Positions 52,901 through 61,356 of a DNA stretch of 64,000 bases are shown in pieces. This DNA is from Ancylostoma caninum. Its lineage: Eukaryota > Nematoda > Chromadorea > Rhabditida > Ancylostomatidae. The notes beneath the pieces were generated by a model. It ran no database searches, was not told the origin of the DNA, and saw nothing but the letters and a program-made list of their open reading frames with translations. How positions within the stretch are numbered: position 1 is the stretch's first letter; every line of letters begins with the position of its first letter. A program made the position numbers and the translations under genes. The DNA lies in contig JBAJFG010000070.1 in the NCBI GenBank assembly GCA_037903475.1, forward strand, positions 124,001 to 188,000. The letters are read 5' to 3'.

Positions 52901-55900
52901 CAAGATGTACGAAGCGGCTCGACCGCGCCGAATGCGTATCCTTCTTGAATGCGGTCGTCCTTCAAATTCCACGCATTGAATAACATTGGTGGCCACCTCC
53001 GTAGAGTTTGTTGGCTTCAATAGCACTCATCTGTCCCACTCAAGCTCGGAAAACATGTCCATTTTCCTGCAGAACCGCTCGAACCGTTGATGACTTCAGC
53101 TGCGACCCGCACATGGATCGACCAATCACAGCCCTGCAGTGTACCTATTGTCTCGTAACCTTACTAAGCACCTATGTGTATTTTGAAAGAGCTGTCCACT
53201 ATGCCTCTGCTGAAAGATGAACTGCTAAGCTTTGTCCAATCTCTGGTTTTTAAGGAAATTTAGAAAACAGCCAACAAATCATGGAGTTCTCTTTTTATTG
53301 TTATACTTTAGAGTAGAAGAGCGAAAAATCAATAAAACCGATAAATCAATATTTCGTGCAGAATGATTGTCATATTCGTACTCAGCGTATTGAGGAAAGA
53401 CTGCTGTAGAATCGCTTGATAGACGAAAAGAGAGGACATTCGTGTTGAAATTGACTCTTTGTAGATACTCCTTTACTCGGATAACCGTACCGAAATTCGA
53501 GGTTTCGATGGAAATTTCGATCTCCGTCGGCTCCTTACTCAGTATGCAAAGTGTCTGCATATACATATTCTACAAATTATATTTATACTATGTTCATCAG
53601 CCTCCGCTTTAACAAGTTATCATCAGCTTCGAAGCTTCCCTGCACACAGAACAAGTTCGGAAACAGGTCGGAATTCATGTGTGAGGCTATTTTGCCTCAT
53701 AGCAAAGCGATTTCTTCCGGGAAAGCCTTGGTTCTATGCGCGAAAGATAGCGCAATGTCTTCGATACAGGTACTATGTATATCATCGTTTTTAGAACAAT
53801 TTTCATTCCACCTACAAGCGCGCATTAATGGTATTACACCCTAATGTAATTTTCATTCCCGCATTGTCACGGAAAGACGAACACGCGATCGTTAGTTTTT
53901 TCGTGGATGTGGCCGTCCTTAGCAGAAAAGAAGCGAGAGGTACAAGAGCTTACGTTGAAAATGGCATGAGGAACACATTTTACTTTTTTTGTGAGAATAA
54001 GATACGAAAAAGAACCTGCAAATGTGCCTCCATGTGTGATTTGAGCCTGTTCACTGTGAGGCGCACAACATCAAGGGTTAACACCACCACCTGAAATCGA
54101 ATGGACTTTTGAGGCCAAAGAGTTCGCTAAGAACAAATAGGGCTAACTCTGTGATAATTGCAGTAAAATAGCTGAGCTGCACGTAACGATAAGGAAACGA
54201 AAATTGGAGGAAGGTAAAATATGCTACCTTGAAGTTAAGGTCCGTGAGTACGTTGCCCAGCGACATCAGGTAAGAATGGAGGTGAGGAACGAGGCGAGTG
54301 ATTTCTTCAGGAGTGATGTTTTCAATAAGTTGTTTCCACTGAAAAGTAGAGAACCTTCGAGAAAATTTCAGAAAAAAAAACTTCCTGTCTGAATAGGAGG
54401 TACACCTGAAAGTTCTACTAGATAAGCCACTATCACTATGTGTACGACTCTGGTCATCTTTGTATCACAACCTGCCATCCATCTGGTCCGCCGCGCCGCC
54501 CTATCCCCGCGGCGCGGCACGGAACTTGTCGGTATTGATGTTTTGTTTATATTTTTCATCGTTTTTCTTCGATCTTGGTTTTTATTCCGTGATACTCAGG
54601 TCCACGTGACAACAAACATAAGCAAAACATCAACAGCAGAAACGACCGAGAACCGCAGAGCCCAGCTGGTCTGACGCGCCGCATAGGTAGTGCAGTGCGG
54701 CAGACCAGATAGCCGGTATTATGTCATGCAAAAGTGATTGATCAAAGGCCATTTCGCCTTCACTGTTTCTCTGCAAAGTTTATACCAATTTTTTGTTCAA
54801 ATTATCGTAGAATATTTGTGTAATTACGGTTCTGACTAGTGGATCTACTTGCAGAACAATTTCTCATAGCACTAAAAGTTTTTTTTCTCAGAAATAGAAG
54901 AACAAAATGGAAGAACCACCTTTTCCAGTCCAGATATCCTTGTCACTGAATCTGAATTATCAAGAACCATCGCGGCCACTATGGATGGCACTATACCGAA
55001 ACGGAAACGCCTCTCTCCCGAAGCGATCTTCATACTGCTTCTGCTGACCGTCTGTGACGTTGCTAAACATTCTGATGACGCTTGTTTTCTCTAACTTGTC
55101 GCCATGCAACCTGTTCGTTCACATTCTGACACCCACCCGCTTGAGGTTCAGCAGCGATGACGATATTCTTGCTGAAACGCGCGTAGTCCTTCTGTTGTGA
55201 TGCTGAGAGGTCGCCTAGCAGTCGGTTGAATGTGTCTTTTCCGAGGTAAACTAGAAAAAAGGACATACTAATAAGATAAAAAATAGAAATAAAAAGAGGG
55301 TGAATATCATAAATGAATAAACGACCCTTTTTAATAGTACTTTTCGTTCGCACGATGATTCAGCTCCACATTCCTCCCCCTTAATATGCAGAAGGTGGAA
55401 TTTTAAGCATCGTTTACTAATGCTGTCGTAGTTTCCTCTTATTTTTTGGCGCGCCTTTGGGTGTATCTAAATAAATAAATATGTTGGCGTATAATATTTA
55501 TTCATATTAGCCTCGCAAGGTAAAAGAAGGGCTTTATTCACTAATTTGCCGGAATTCATCCCTCCATGTGCAGCTTAAGACTCAGTGTTTTTCATGTTTT
55601 TTTCATTTCTGGGTATCTACGACTATTGTTAACATTTTTTTCCACTGACGACTCGCCATGCTTTCGTTCCGTAGAATCATCCGCGATCCACTTGAAAATC
55701 CCTAGTCTACCAAAACACCATGGGTTTAGGTTTTTTTAAGAAAAAAAATGTTCTGAAAAAGAAAAAAATGGTTCGGAAAAGTAATGAAGGAAAACAGTTG
55801 CAAGAGTCGCTCTTGTTCAAGCGATCAGCGGTTCGACCTCAGCTACTACGAGTAACCATCTCTACCTTCTCAAACAGTAACTTCGCGCCAGAATGGTCCG

Positions 55901-58900
55901 GAAGGGCAAGGCTTAGCTTGCTTGGTACATCAGGTGCCCTTCCCCTCCCAAAATACTACACGGGACACAAATGCATTCAATTCATGTGCAATTCTCAAGG
56001 GAAGTCGTTATGTTTTGGATATAATAGTCCTTCGAATTCTGTGAAGATGCTCACCTTCCAACTTCTTCGCCGCCATTGCCGCACACTCAGCTGATTCGCT
56101 CTCAGAAGTTGCCATTAGCTTTGTCATGGCATCCAGAAAAAGCGACCAGTCGCACTGTACAAGCTGGAACAATGGAGAATCATATACGGAAAACAGGATG
56201 TGTATGAGTTTTCCTTGGTATCCTTCTTGGCACATCCTGTCAAATTCCTTGTCCAAATGTCAAAGCATATCGTTAGACCTACCTCTGGAATAAACATCGC
56301 CGGAAACTCTCGCACAACCTCTGTTTTCGTGGCACGTTCAGTGGAAGTGAGCAAGAAATTGGAAAGAGTTTTCTAAAATAAAATTGCCTGCTGTGGAAAC
56401 TTTACCAACAGAACTAGTTGGGTTAAAACACTTACCAGAATAGGTCCAAGCGCATCAGGTTTTTGTCTCAGGAATGTTTGGATGGCTTGAACGGAGATTT
56501 TACGAACTGTGATCTTGGAGCTGCCTAATTTTGGAACCAGATTCGGCATCAAGTAGCATACGCAGTACTCTAGGTTCTGAAAGTATGTGGGGTTTCATTG
56601 GTGGGCTGATTCCATTTCTGAGGAGACCAAGGAATTTTTCCAGAAAATTGACGAGAATGAGAAGCATCCTGGAAATCTTTGTTCCGTTACAATCGGAAGC
56701 GATACAGCCCTAGTTATGGGCCATCAGAATTACCAAGGACAAGATAGAAATTTTCCCCATTTAAGGATTTCATGCTATTTTAGCAAGCTGACTGTTGCAT
56801 TGTCTTACACATTTTGGAATGAGCGAGAATTTCGAGCTTTCGAGCACTCGAATATTCAAATTTGATATGGTTTATTCGAAGGGAGGTTACTACAACAATA
56901 TTGCTGCCTCTTAAGTACTAAAGGCTGCATAAGCGTAAAACACACCGATCCAAAGGTTGGCATCGCTTCCTGGAGGAACTTGATGCACTGGTGCTGGACC
57001 TCCCATCGATCATCTGCCAGGATCCGATCGATATTTTTGAACAGTTCTCCTTTCCTCGGGCAGTTTGAGAACCAGTCAGGATCTCGTCGTGACATTGCTG
57101 TGAGGCGATTGAATGTCTGGAAGAAAAACAAGCATTTACCTCATTTGAAGAAAAAAAGTCGCCATTCATAAATTTTCCCTTTTCAGTACTGTTCTGTCTC
57201 TGAGCTTCATGAGATACTGCTGATATAGCTGTTCATTTGGAAGCTTCTCAATGCCTTTATTCGTGAGCTTTCGGCATTTATTGCCTTCTTCAGACCTAAT
57301 TATTAACCAACCACCCCTAGACGAGGATTTTATCTCTTTGGACTAACGAGAGGTCCTTGATGGTTTTGGATTTAGCGCAACATACAGTGGACGTCATTGG
57401 CGTTGGCCCATCTGCGGCCTCGAGAAGGACGTCGCGCAACCGCGCCGCGTACGCTGTAACCTATGTATTCTGCTGCTGTCATGCAACTTCTAGCATCTTT
57501 TATACCCGACTTTAAGGATTTTCGAGCAGGAAGAAAAGACTCTAGGAGTAGCATTCCGGTGGCGATGACACCGATCTCGACGCGCGCGGTTGCGCTGCGT
57601 CCTTCTTGAGTCCGCGAATGGGCCACCATCATTGTCGTCCACTGTATCTTCCACTAATGCCTGTTGTTGATGTTTAGGTCTGAAAAAGGCAACAAATGTC
57701 GAAAGCTTACGAATAAAGACACATTGAGGAGCTTCTAACTGAACAACTATGTGTATCAGCAATTTTCCTTTTTCTATGATTAGCCTTCCCCACCTCTACA
57801 TGTTTGAATTCTTCCTCCTTTTCCTTCATCCCCTTTGATTTTTGTTTTTGTCGGGTGGAGCGGCCTTCCAGAAGTTTCTCCCTGCCTAAGACCTCATCAC
57901 ATTATCGAGGCGCTTTGTTTATTCTCTCCGAAGCCCCGTTCTAGCGTGTGATTCTGTGCATGCTAATAATCTTGCCCACATGGCTTCGTTCTTGACGTAT
58001 TGCGAATCGCTGACGGATATCCATAGAAATGACTAACTACCACTATGTATAGGACGTGATTAGGTAGCTGTGCCGTGGCTACAAATACTCTAGTGAGAAC
58101 GCTGTTCTCGTCGCACTGAGGTACGTAGAAATAAGACTGAAGAGAAGTGATCCCTCGGAACTGTCATGGAATTTTTTGTTGGATTCGGTCTAAGGACGAA
58201 AGATCTTTCTCTAATGCTTGTCCGATTACATGTGGATTAGGCTTGACTGCTGGGCAGAACTCGTAAAGGAAGCACCACTTTGAAAGCTTACGTTCCACAG
58301 AAAAAATACCTAAGCCTTTAGGATTGGGACCACCAGATTTTATCAGTCCACGAACGGAATATGTATTGGATTGGTCAATAAGTCGTGCGGCTTTTTTCAT
58401 CTCGGTTTTTTGCCTGGAACCAATTCATGTTCGCCTGCGTATCACTAACCATTTTGTAGCTCTTGGTTTACTCCTTACAATTAATCTATCCGATTTCCTC
58501 AGTTCTCACCACACTTCATTCTCTACCGCCTAGACGGCAATTTATACTGGATGCGTGCGACTGAGGCGCGTGCGTCTATATGATGAAGAATAGGGCCCAG
58601 TCGCATAGCAGTCGCATCGCAGTCGCAGCTCAGACGCACGCGTTTACGGCCTAGCGGAGGCTGCGCATTCTTTGATGGAGGATGTACATGCCGTGCTTTT
58701 GACCAGTCTTCATGGAAAATCCCTTGCAAATGGATGCGTGCGATTGATGCGCGACTGACGCACGCATCTGGTATAAATTACCCTTAAGGTGTGAAGCTCC
58801 AGTTCAACTAGGGCGACAACCTTCGACAACACCTACTGTTCCACTTCTATCTTGAAGCGGATGCAGCTCAACACAGAAGCAAATTCTTCTTAAAAAAAAG

Positions 58901-61353
58901 GTGAAGAATGGAGTTCTGCCCCAGAGAGGTTAATTCCAGCCTGGAGCATGTACCTACCTTGAATATGGAGTTTTAGGAACAACGAGACGTCTATCTACTA
59001 GGTTTTGCTCGAGATGTAAAAAAGAACAAATACGAATGTTTAATCTCAGCATTATCTAAGTTCAATTGATTTAGTTCGAAAAAAAAATCCAGTGCCCCTG
59101 AAAAACCGCACGAACTTATTGCCCAACACATTAGAAAGCTGTCTACTTTTTAGGCTTTTATAAACTTCAAACCTTAGACACCTAGAAACAAGTAAACATA
59201 AAAGAAGATGGATGGGAAGGCTTGCTTCAAAGTAGCATAGAAATCCCTACAAAATATTCCATCCTTAATGTATACATAATTCACTGTTATACAGCAAGCT
59301 CTCGCCATCAGGTGCAGAACCTTGACACACGTCTAACTATATAAATTCGCGACTTTTAACGCAATAGTTTCGCTCATCCTTGATCCTCGCCCTTAGAAAG
59401 TTTAGCGGTATACGCCTAGGGTAACTTATAGTAGCTGCGTGCGTCAGTCGCGCATCAGTCGCACGCATCCATTTGTAAGGGATTTTCGATGAAGACCGGT
59501 CAACACGGCATGTACGTAAATCCTCAATGAAAAGAACGCGCGACCGCCGCGAGGCTATAAACGCGTGCGTGTGAGCTGCGACTGCGATGCGACTGCTATG
59601 CGACTGGGCCTTATTCTTCATCATATAGATGCACACGCGTCAGTCGCACGCATCCAGTATAAATTGCCCTTCTAGTAACACCCTACCATGTACAGAAATA
59701 AACAAGGAAGATTTGCAATGAAGATTCGAAGTATAGAACTGTCATACTGGTGTCACTATAACAGCATTACATATGTACTCCTCCCATTTTTCTCCATACG
59801 AGAATGTGTACTGCTAGAAATCTACCCACCTTCGTGAGCTTTCCGGTCCCCTGCAATTAGAGTAGTGAGACAAAACTGACCCCTGCCAGCGTAATCGTTT
59901 CCTTACACGTGAGCCAGGTGCAAATACTGCAGCTATTACTAATTTGGTACTAGCCATGACCGCAGCGTCGAAATGCGCATCACCCTCAGAATAAGTGGAA
60001 GATGGGACCCTTAATCGAGGATCAGCCCGTTCATACTTTAGAATCATGTAGGAAAACCGTACTGATTGCTGCAGCGTTCACTCTCCATCGGTATCATTAT
60101 TGTAGTTTTATTTTATTGGATTTCAATATAATTTTTGATTTTAGTTTCCGTTTCGAGCACTGTCCTTATACAAAAACTAAATTGTGCTATAATTTTCCTC
60201 ATGCACTCATCAGTAAGGTAAGGGAAACTTATAGTTGAGTTTCGTTAGACATAGACATACATATACAAGATCAATACAAACTCTACATGTAAACATAGAC
60301 ACTTGTACCCAGGTGGACAATTACGCTTCTAATAACATGTACGATTATAAAAAATTATTTATCCTCTACCATTTAAGCATTATGATTCACCGTTATCATT
60401 AGTTATCTCAAGAACATCAATCGGTGATCTGGTTGCTGGAGATAACGATATCGACACGGCTGAGAAAGTACAGGCTGCGTTTTCATGAGAAATCCTTGGA
60501 TCAGATGAGGCTGATGTGCGACTAAAGCACTCAGCTAGTATAAATTGCCCTTGTGTGTTGAAATGTAGTGAATTTAGAAGTAGCAGACATGAAACCCGAA
60601 CGAAGACCTAGTATTCGTTGTCTTGATTGTGTGAAGTCCGATATGGCTGAAGTGACCGACAGTAAGAGATGCAATGATAGGAACTTGTGGAAGAAGGGAT
60701 GCAAGACACAGGATCATGTGCCCATATGGGACAAGCGTTAGGAAGGCACAAACGACACGAATTAGATCAATTTCATTACTGGTAGACGTGTCTGTTCTCA
60801 TACAAAAGTTTTCTTCGCCTGTACTCTCATCAAAGAAGACTAGTCATTCCCCAGACGTCGCTCTTTTTCCTGTAACTACTCAAACCATTGTACATATATG
60901 TAGCAAACGTTATATTGTTATTGTTTGCTGATGTATGTGTAATTGTGTCTGCAAAGAAACTTATATCAATAAACACTCTTTGTTAGCACCATATCTTACC
61001 CCGTTTCTCATCGATTTCATGCCCCATATGGCTCAAATTGCACATACTACCTGGGAAAATAAGCCGAAAGCCGTAAAAACCCGTTGTCCTTTGGCAATTG
61101 CTCAGCAGTTTACTCGAATGTATGTTGATGCGAAAGAATGGCGGTAATTTTGCAGGCTTGTGCCAGATTCAATGAATACCTATCCAGAGCCGCGGAAGGT
61201 TGGTTTCCAGAATGAGAAAAACCCTCCAACCTGCAATCGAACGTCAAAGTCTGGGCTTCGCAGAAGATCGGCGTAGTCGTCCTCACGAGGCATGAACGCT
61301 GGCGACGGCAGACGGTCCACTCGGAAACGATGCGGATCCAGTAATGAGTCCAT
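20301..61353 (-). CDS. che-12: CHE-12 / TOGARAM1 (crescerin) orthologue, TOG-array ciliary microtubule regulator
   Basis: The gene has about 30 exons over 41 kb and at least 1219 codons. The start ATG is at 61353-61351 (MDSLLDPHRF) and the stop TAG at 20303-20301. Identity rests on four TOG (HEAT-repeat) domains in a TOG1-TOG2-linker-TOG3-TOG4 order, the segment ARLRRQTLPRI directly after TOG2, and a Gly/Ser/Lys-rich linker; this is TOGARAM/crescerin layout rather than CLASP or XMAP215. In the family, TOG domains bind tubulin and shape axonemal microtubules in cilia; C. elegans che-12 acts in amphid sensory neurons and human TOGARAM1 is a Joubert-syndrome gene. All listed exons join in phase except between 33123 (ends phase 1) and 27451 (starts phase 0), so at least one linker exon is missing from this model. 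Intron 1 is 4 kb and the linker intron 33556-47473 is about 14 kb. A plausible trans-splice acceptor (GATCCTAG) sits two bases before the ATG. Confidence 0.93.
21771..22040 (+). mobile_element. tRNA-derived SINE, plus orientation
   Basis: The head has a tRNA-like A box (GTGGCGCAGTGGTAAGAGG) and B box (GGTTCGATCCCGCC) at normal spacing. A body of about 190 bp follows (GGTAAATTGGTACC, CTTGGTACATCGG, TTCAACGCTTCTACGATG) and ends CACTTTATCCTTATCC. It sits antisense in a che-12 intron. RNA polymerase III boxes make it a SINE rather than a tRNA gene, because the anticodon arm and acceptor stem do not fold as a tRNA. Confidence 0.8.
23372..27451 (-). CDS. che-12: che-12 exons: Gly-rich linker end and TOG3
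   Basis: Exons are 27451-27240, 24203-24122, 24006-23884, 23760-23621 and 23564-23372. The first carries repeated NGKS motifs (HTNGKSLP, INGKSTAK) and an oligoglycine run (GGGAGGGGGG) before RTVTNALRKIESED. The Trp codon is split across the intron, giving SED-W-NDKVDGINLISEL, the typical first TOG helix. Then come VVVAVLGECKNLRSSVSRVA, NAFIREDASEALDKVV and FCRDANPQVRMHGKQTL, which give repeated HEAT turns with a conserved Arg. Confidence 0.92.
24425..24820. repeat. Degenerate GTCGAC-centred repeat cluster
   Basis: The phrase AGCTTGTCGACAACTTGTTT and variants occur about ten times at irregular 35-60-bp spacing. GTCGAC and GCCGAC form the centre of short palindromes. The block sits in the che-12 intron 24204-27239. 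No terminal repeats or coding domain are seen. Confidence 0.65.
25281..25338. repeat. 17-bp perfect hairpin
   Basis: The arms ACAGCAGAAAACCGGAA (25281-25297) and its reverse complement (25322-25338) have a 24-nt loop. They lie in a longer region of repeated GGAAGAACCGCAG text, a likely foldback relic. Confidence 0.6.
26079..26611. mobile_element. Mariner-type MITE with CAGGGTGGGCCA ends
   Basis: The left end is TA-CAGGGTGGGCCAAAAATACG. The right end, inverted, is TA-CA-CAGGGTGGGCCATAAATACG. TA flanks fit a Tc1/mariner insertion. The roughly 490-bp core has no transposase frame. It is in the che-12 intron between 27240 and 24203. Confidence 0.75.
29903..29938. repeat. (TTTA)n/(TCCA) microsatellite
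   Basis: TTTATTTATCCATTTATCCA and TTTA repeats; an AAAC/AAAT counterpart lies at 28112-28141. Confidence 0.75.
30231..30470. repeat. Diverged 45-bp direct duplication
   Basis: TATACAGAAGATTTCAGAGG..GACCCGC..GCACGC..TTGCA near 30231 recurs as TATATAGAAGACTTCAGTGA..GACCCGC..GCACGCGTTGCA near 30424. Confidence 0.45.
33011..33033. repeat. Poly-G tract
   Basis: Sixteen G, one T, six G. Similar G or C runs of about 9-12 occur at 32583, 39390, 49060, 50851 and 62144. These are common assembly-error sites. Confidence 0.8.
33123..33555 (-). CDS. che-12: che-12 linker exons (disordered, basic/Ser-rich)
   Basis: Exons are 33555-33512 (VSALINRMAQRQPE after a split Ala codon), 33412-33296 (ATTVQNGFSHSESLKKTELN to SPTSNLSK) and 33225-33123 (AKSEGNLSEEVENSPPTNF to GGQYFD). 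Composition is hydrophilic and low-complexity, as in the inter-TOG linker of crescerins, and no fold is expected. The last exon ends in phase 1, which cannot join the next recognised exon at 27451. A candidate bridging exon at 31434-31364 fits both phases but is Cys-rich, so I leave it out of the model. Confidence 0.82.
33832..34598. mobile_element. TTAA-flanked element with AGGCAGCACCCACG ends
   Basis: The left end AGGCAGCACCCACG and the right end CGTGGGTGCTGCCT are flanked by TTAA at 33832-33835 and 34595-34598. At 759 bp it is longer than the copy at 5539 but shares its terminus apart from one transition, so they are one family. It lies upstream of the che-12 linker exons, within the 14-kb intron. 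No transposase is seen. Confidence 0.78.
34926..35090. repeat. Perfect 79-bp tandem duplication, period 86
   Basis: 34926-35004 and 35012-35090 are identical, separated by 7 bp. The lack of any difference implies a recent duplication or gene conversion, or an assembly artefact. Confidence 0.85.
39461..39961. mobile_element. Non-autonomous hAT-like element with 8-bp target duplication
   Basis: The ends are CAGAGATGAGCGGATA and, inverted, CAAGGATGAGCGGATTA. The flanks are GAGCGCAC (39453-39460) and GAGCGCAT (39962-39969), an 8-bp duplication with one change. Both inner flanks carry arrays of CGGATAACGG-type motifs, in opposite orientation at the two ends. There is no transposase inside. The 8-bp duplication, CA..TG ends and subterminal arrays all point to hAT. 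It sits in the 14-kb che-12 linker intron. Confidence 0.75.
41195..41373. repeat. 63-bp direct repeat pair
   Basis: 41195-41257 and 41311-41373 share TATGGAGAACTACCAGGAAA and TGCATTTGAAAATGTAAGT, with two substitutions, offset by 116 bp. Confidence 0.8.
45325..46080 (+). other. Coding-like fragments, possibly a degraded retroelement gag
   Basis: PPPNEAEIQQEIR (ending near a GTTGGT donor), KIADLLKLIAK (ending at GTACAT) and IRTKRSTLEQAQFASLERAD with ITLSAN and a TGA occur in order, with stops between. A run of nine C in the first piece shifts between two frames, both of which look coding-like. The helical, charged composition reminds me of the N-terminus of BEL/Pao gag, but this is impression only. 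Confidence 0.2.
47474..48643 (-). CDS. che-12: che-12 exons 12-14: post-TOG2 conserved segment and SLPW linker
   Basis: Exons are 48643-48465, 48411-48267 and 47549-47474. The first begins ARLRRQTLPRIRYDGLIEY, the segment I associate with TOGARAM proteins just after TOG2, then turns acidic and Ser-rich (SESELGNEDNLDLNW). The second holds SHVVFRPISPM and two near-identical blocks, KPDKSLPWESAK and KSDKSLPWENGK. The third is DSTTCLVTLDRMKSDDQIVR. The phase of the second exon rules out the longer acceptors at 47577 and 47571 for the third, because they would put a stop or a frameshift at the junction. The CCATGG and AAATCR-like text around both SLPW blocks shows that this is an internal duplication. 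Confidence 0.9.
47634..48057. mobile_element. TTAA-flanked MITE with AGGCAGTGTGTCACCTCG ends
   Basis: The inverted ends AGGCAGTGTGTCACCTCGTT are flanked by TTAA at 47634-47637 and 48054-48057. Only the terminal AGGCAG is shared with the other TTAA elements here, so it is a distinct subfamily. It fills most of the intron between che-12 exons at 48267 and 47549. Confidence 0.82.
49749..54338 (-). CDS. che-12: che-12 exons 7-11: TOG2
   Basis: Firm exons are 54338-54228 (WKQLIENITPEEI), 54090-54016 (VVVLTLDVVRLTVNRL), 52211-52047 (QTISLLAQHFGNQ to EHKNSRVREE), 51562-51450 (VVNILTSALM to LLDPKRRV) and 49902 to about 49749 (LAAFEHLSVVAYLMNGKVET). Between 54016 and 52211 a TOG helix is lacking. A phase-0 candidate exon at 52731-52663 (VMCLKGSQNVLRVPL; acceptor ATTGCAG, donor GTATGTAAG) fills it with the right length. 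The last exon could end at 49749 (donor GTTAGG) or a little further downstream in transcript direction, and both stay in phase. EHKNSRVREE-VVNI and DPKRRVR-LAAF show the classic intra-HEAT turn with basic residues. Confidence 0.88.
52663..52731 (-). CDS. che-12: Tentative short TOG2 exon of che-12
   Basis: This 69-nt segment is flanked by an acceptor (ATTGCAG) and a strong donor (GTATGTAAG) on the minus strand and is phase 0 at both ends. It encodes 23 residues ending KGSQNVLRVPL. That resembles the loop between the paired helices of a HEAT repeat and would restore the normal spacing between EAHLQ and QTISLLAQ. Similarity is modest, so it could be a chance match. Confidence 0.45.
55111..61353 (-). 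CDS. che-12: che-12 exons 1-6: N-terminus and TOG1
   Basis: Exons are 61353-61231, 57116-56946, 56576-56436, 56372-56283, 56163-56055 and 55250-55111. The first 41 residues (start to DFDVRLQ) lie in one exon separated by a 4.1-kb intron. TOG1 starts near residue 64 (LFKNIDRILADDRWEVQ) with the HEAT-repeat signature of a tryptophan near the start of the first helix. Further helices read YLMPNLVPKLGSSKITVRKI, AIQTFLRQKP, CDWSLFLDAMTKLM and AAMAAKKLEVYLGKDTFNRL. The split codons (G|TT at 56055/55250 and phase-0 joins elsewhere) all resolve without stops. Confidence 0.92.
57383..57646. mobile_element. TA-flanked MITE, copy 2
   Basis: Ends, internal CGCAACCGCGCC motifs, length and TA flanks match copy 1 at 373-646. 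It lies in che-12 intron 1. The two minus-strand open frames across it are shadows of the element. Confidence 0.8.
58534..58785. mobile_element. Foldback MITE with GGGCAATTTATAC-type ends, copy A
   Basis: The left end CGGCAATTTATACTGGATGC and the right end GTATAAATTACCCT are inverted, with GCGTGCG-rich subterminal arms. It contains CAGTCGCATAGCAGTCGCAT and CATGGAAAATCC internally. The target-site duplication is not clear. Confidence 0.65.
59419..59674. mobile_element. Foldback MITE with GGGCAATTTATAC-type ends, copy B (inverted)
   Basis: This is the same family as 58534-58785 in opposite orientation, sharing GACTGCTATGCGACTGGGCC and CCAGTATAAATTGCCCT. Copies A and B lie about 630 bp apart head to head within che-12 intron 1. 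Confidence 0.65.
60478..60553. mobile_element. Right-end relic of the GGGCAATTTATAC-type MITE
   Basis: It ends GTATAAATTGCCCTTG and shares TTTTCATGAGAAATCCTTGG with the other copies; only about 75 bp remain. Confidence 0.4.
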
Positions 61354-61356
61354 TTC

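Noticed and set aside
53279..53566. 95-codon minus frame near che-12 TOG2
   Set aside because: It is tempting as the missing TOG2 exon, but it has no HEAT pattern and no suitable donor.
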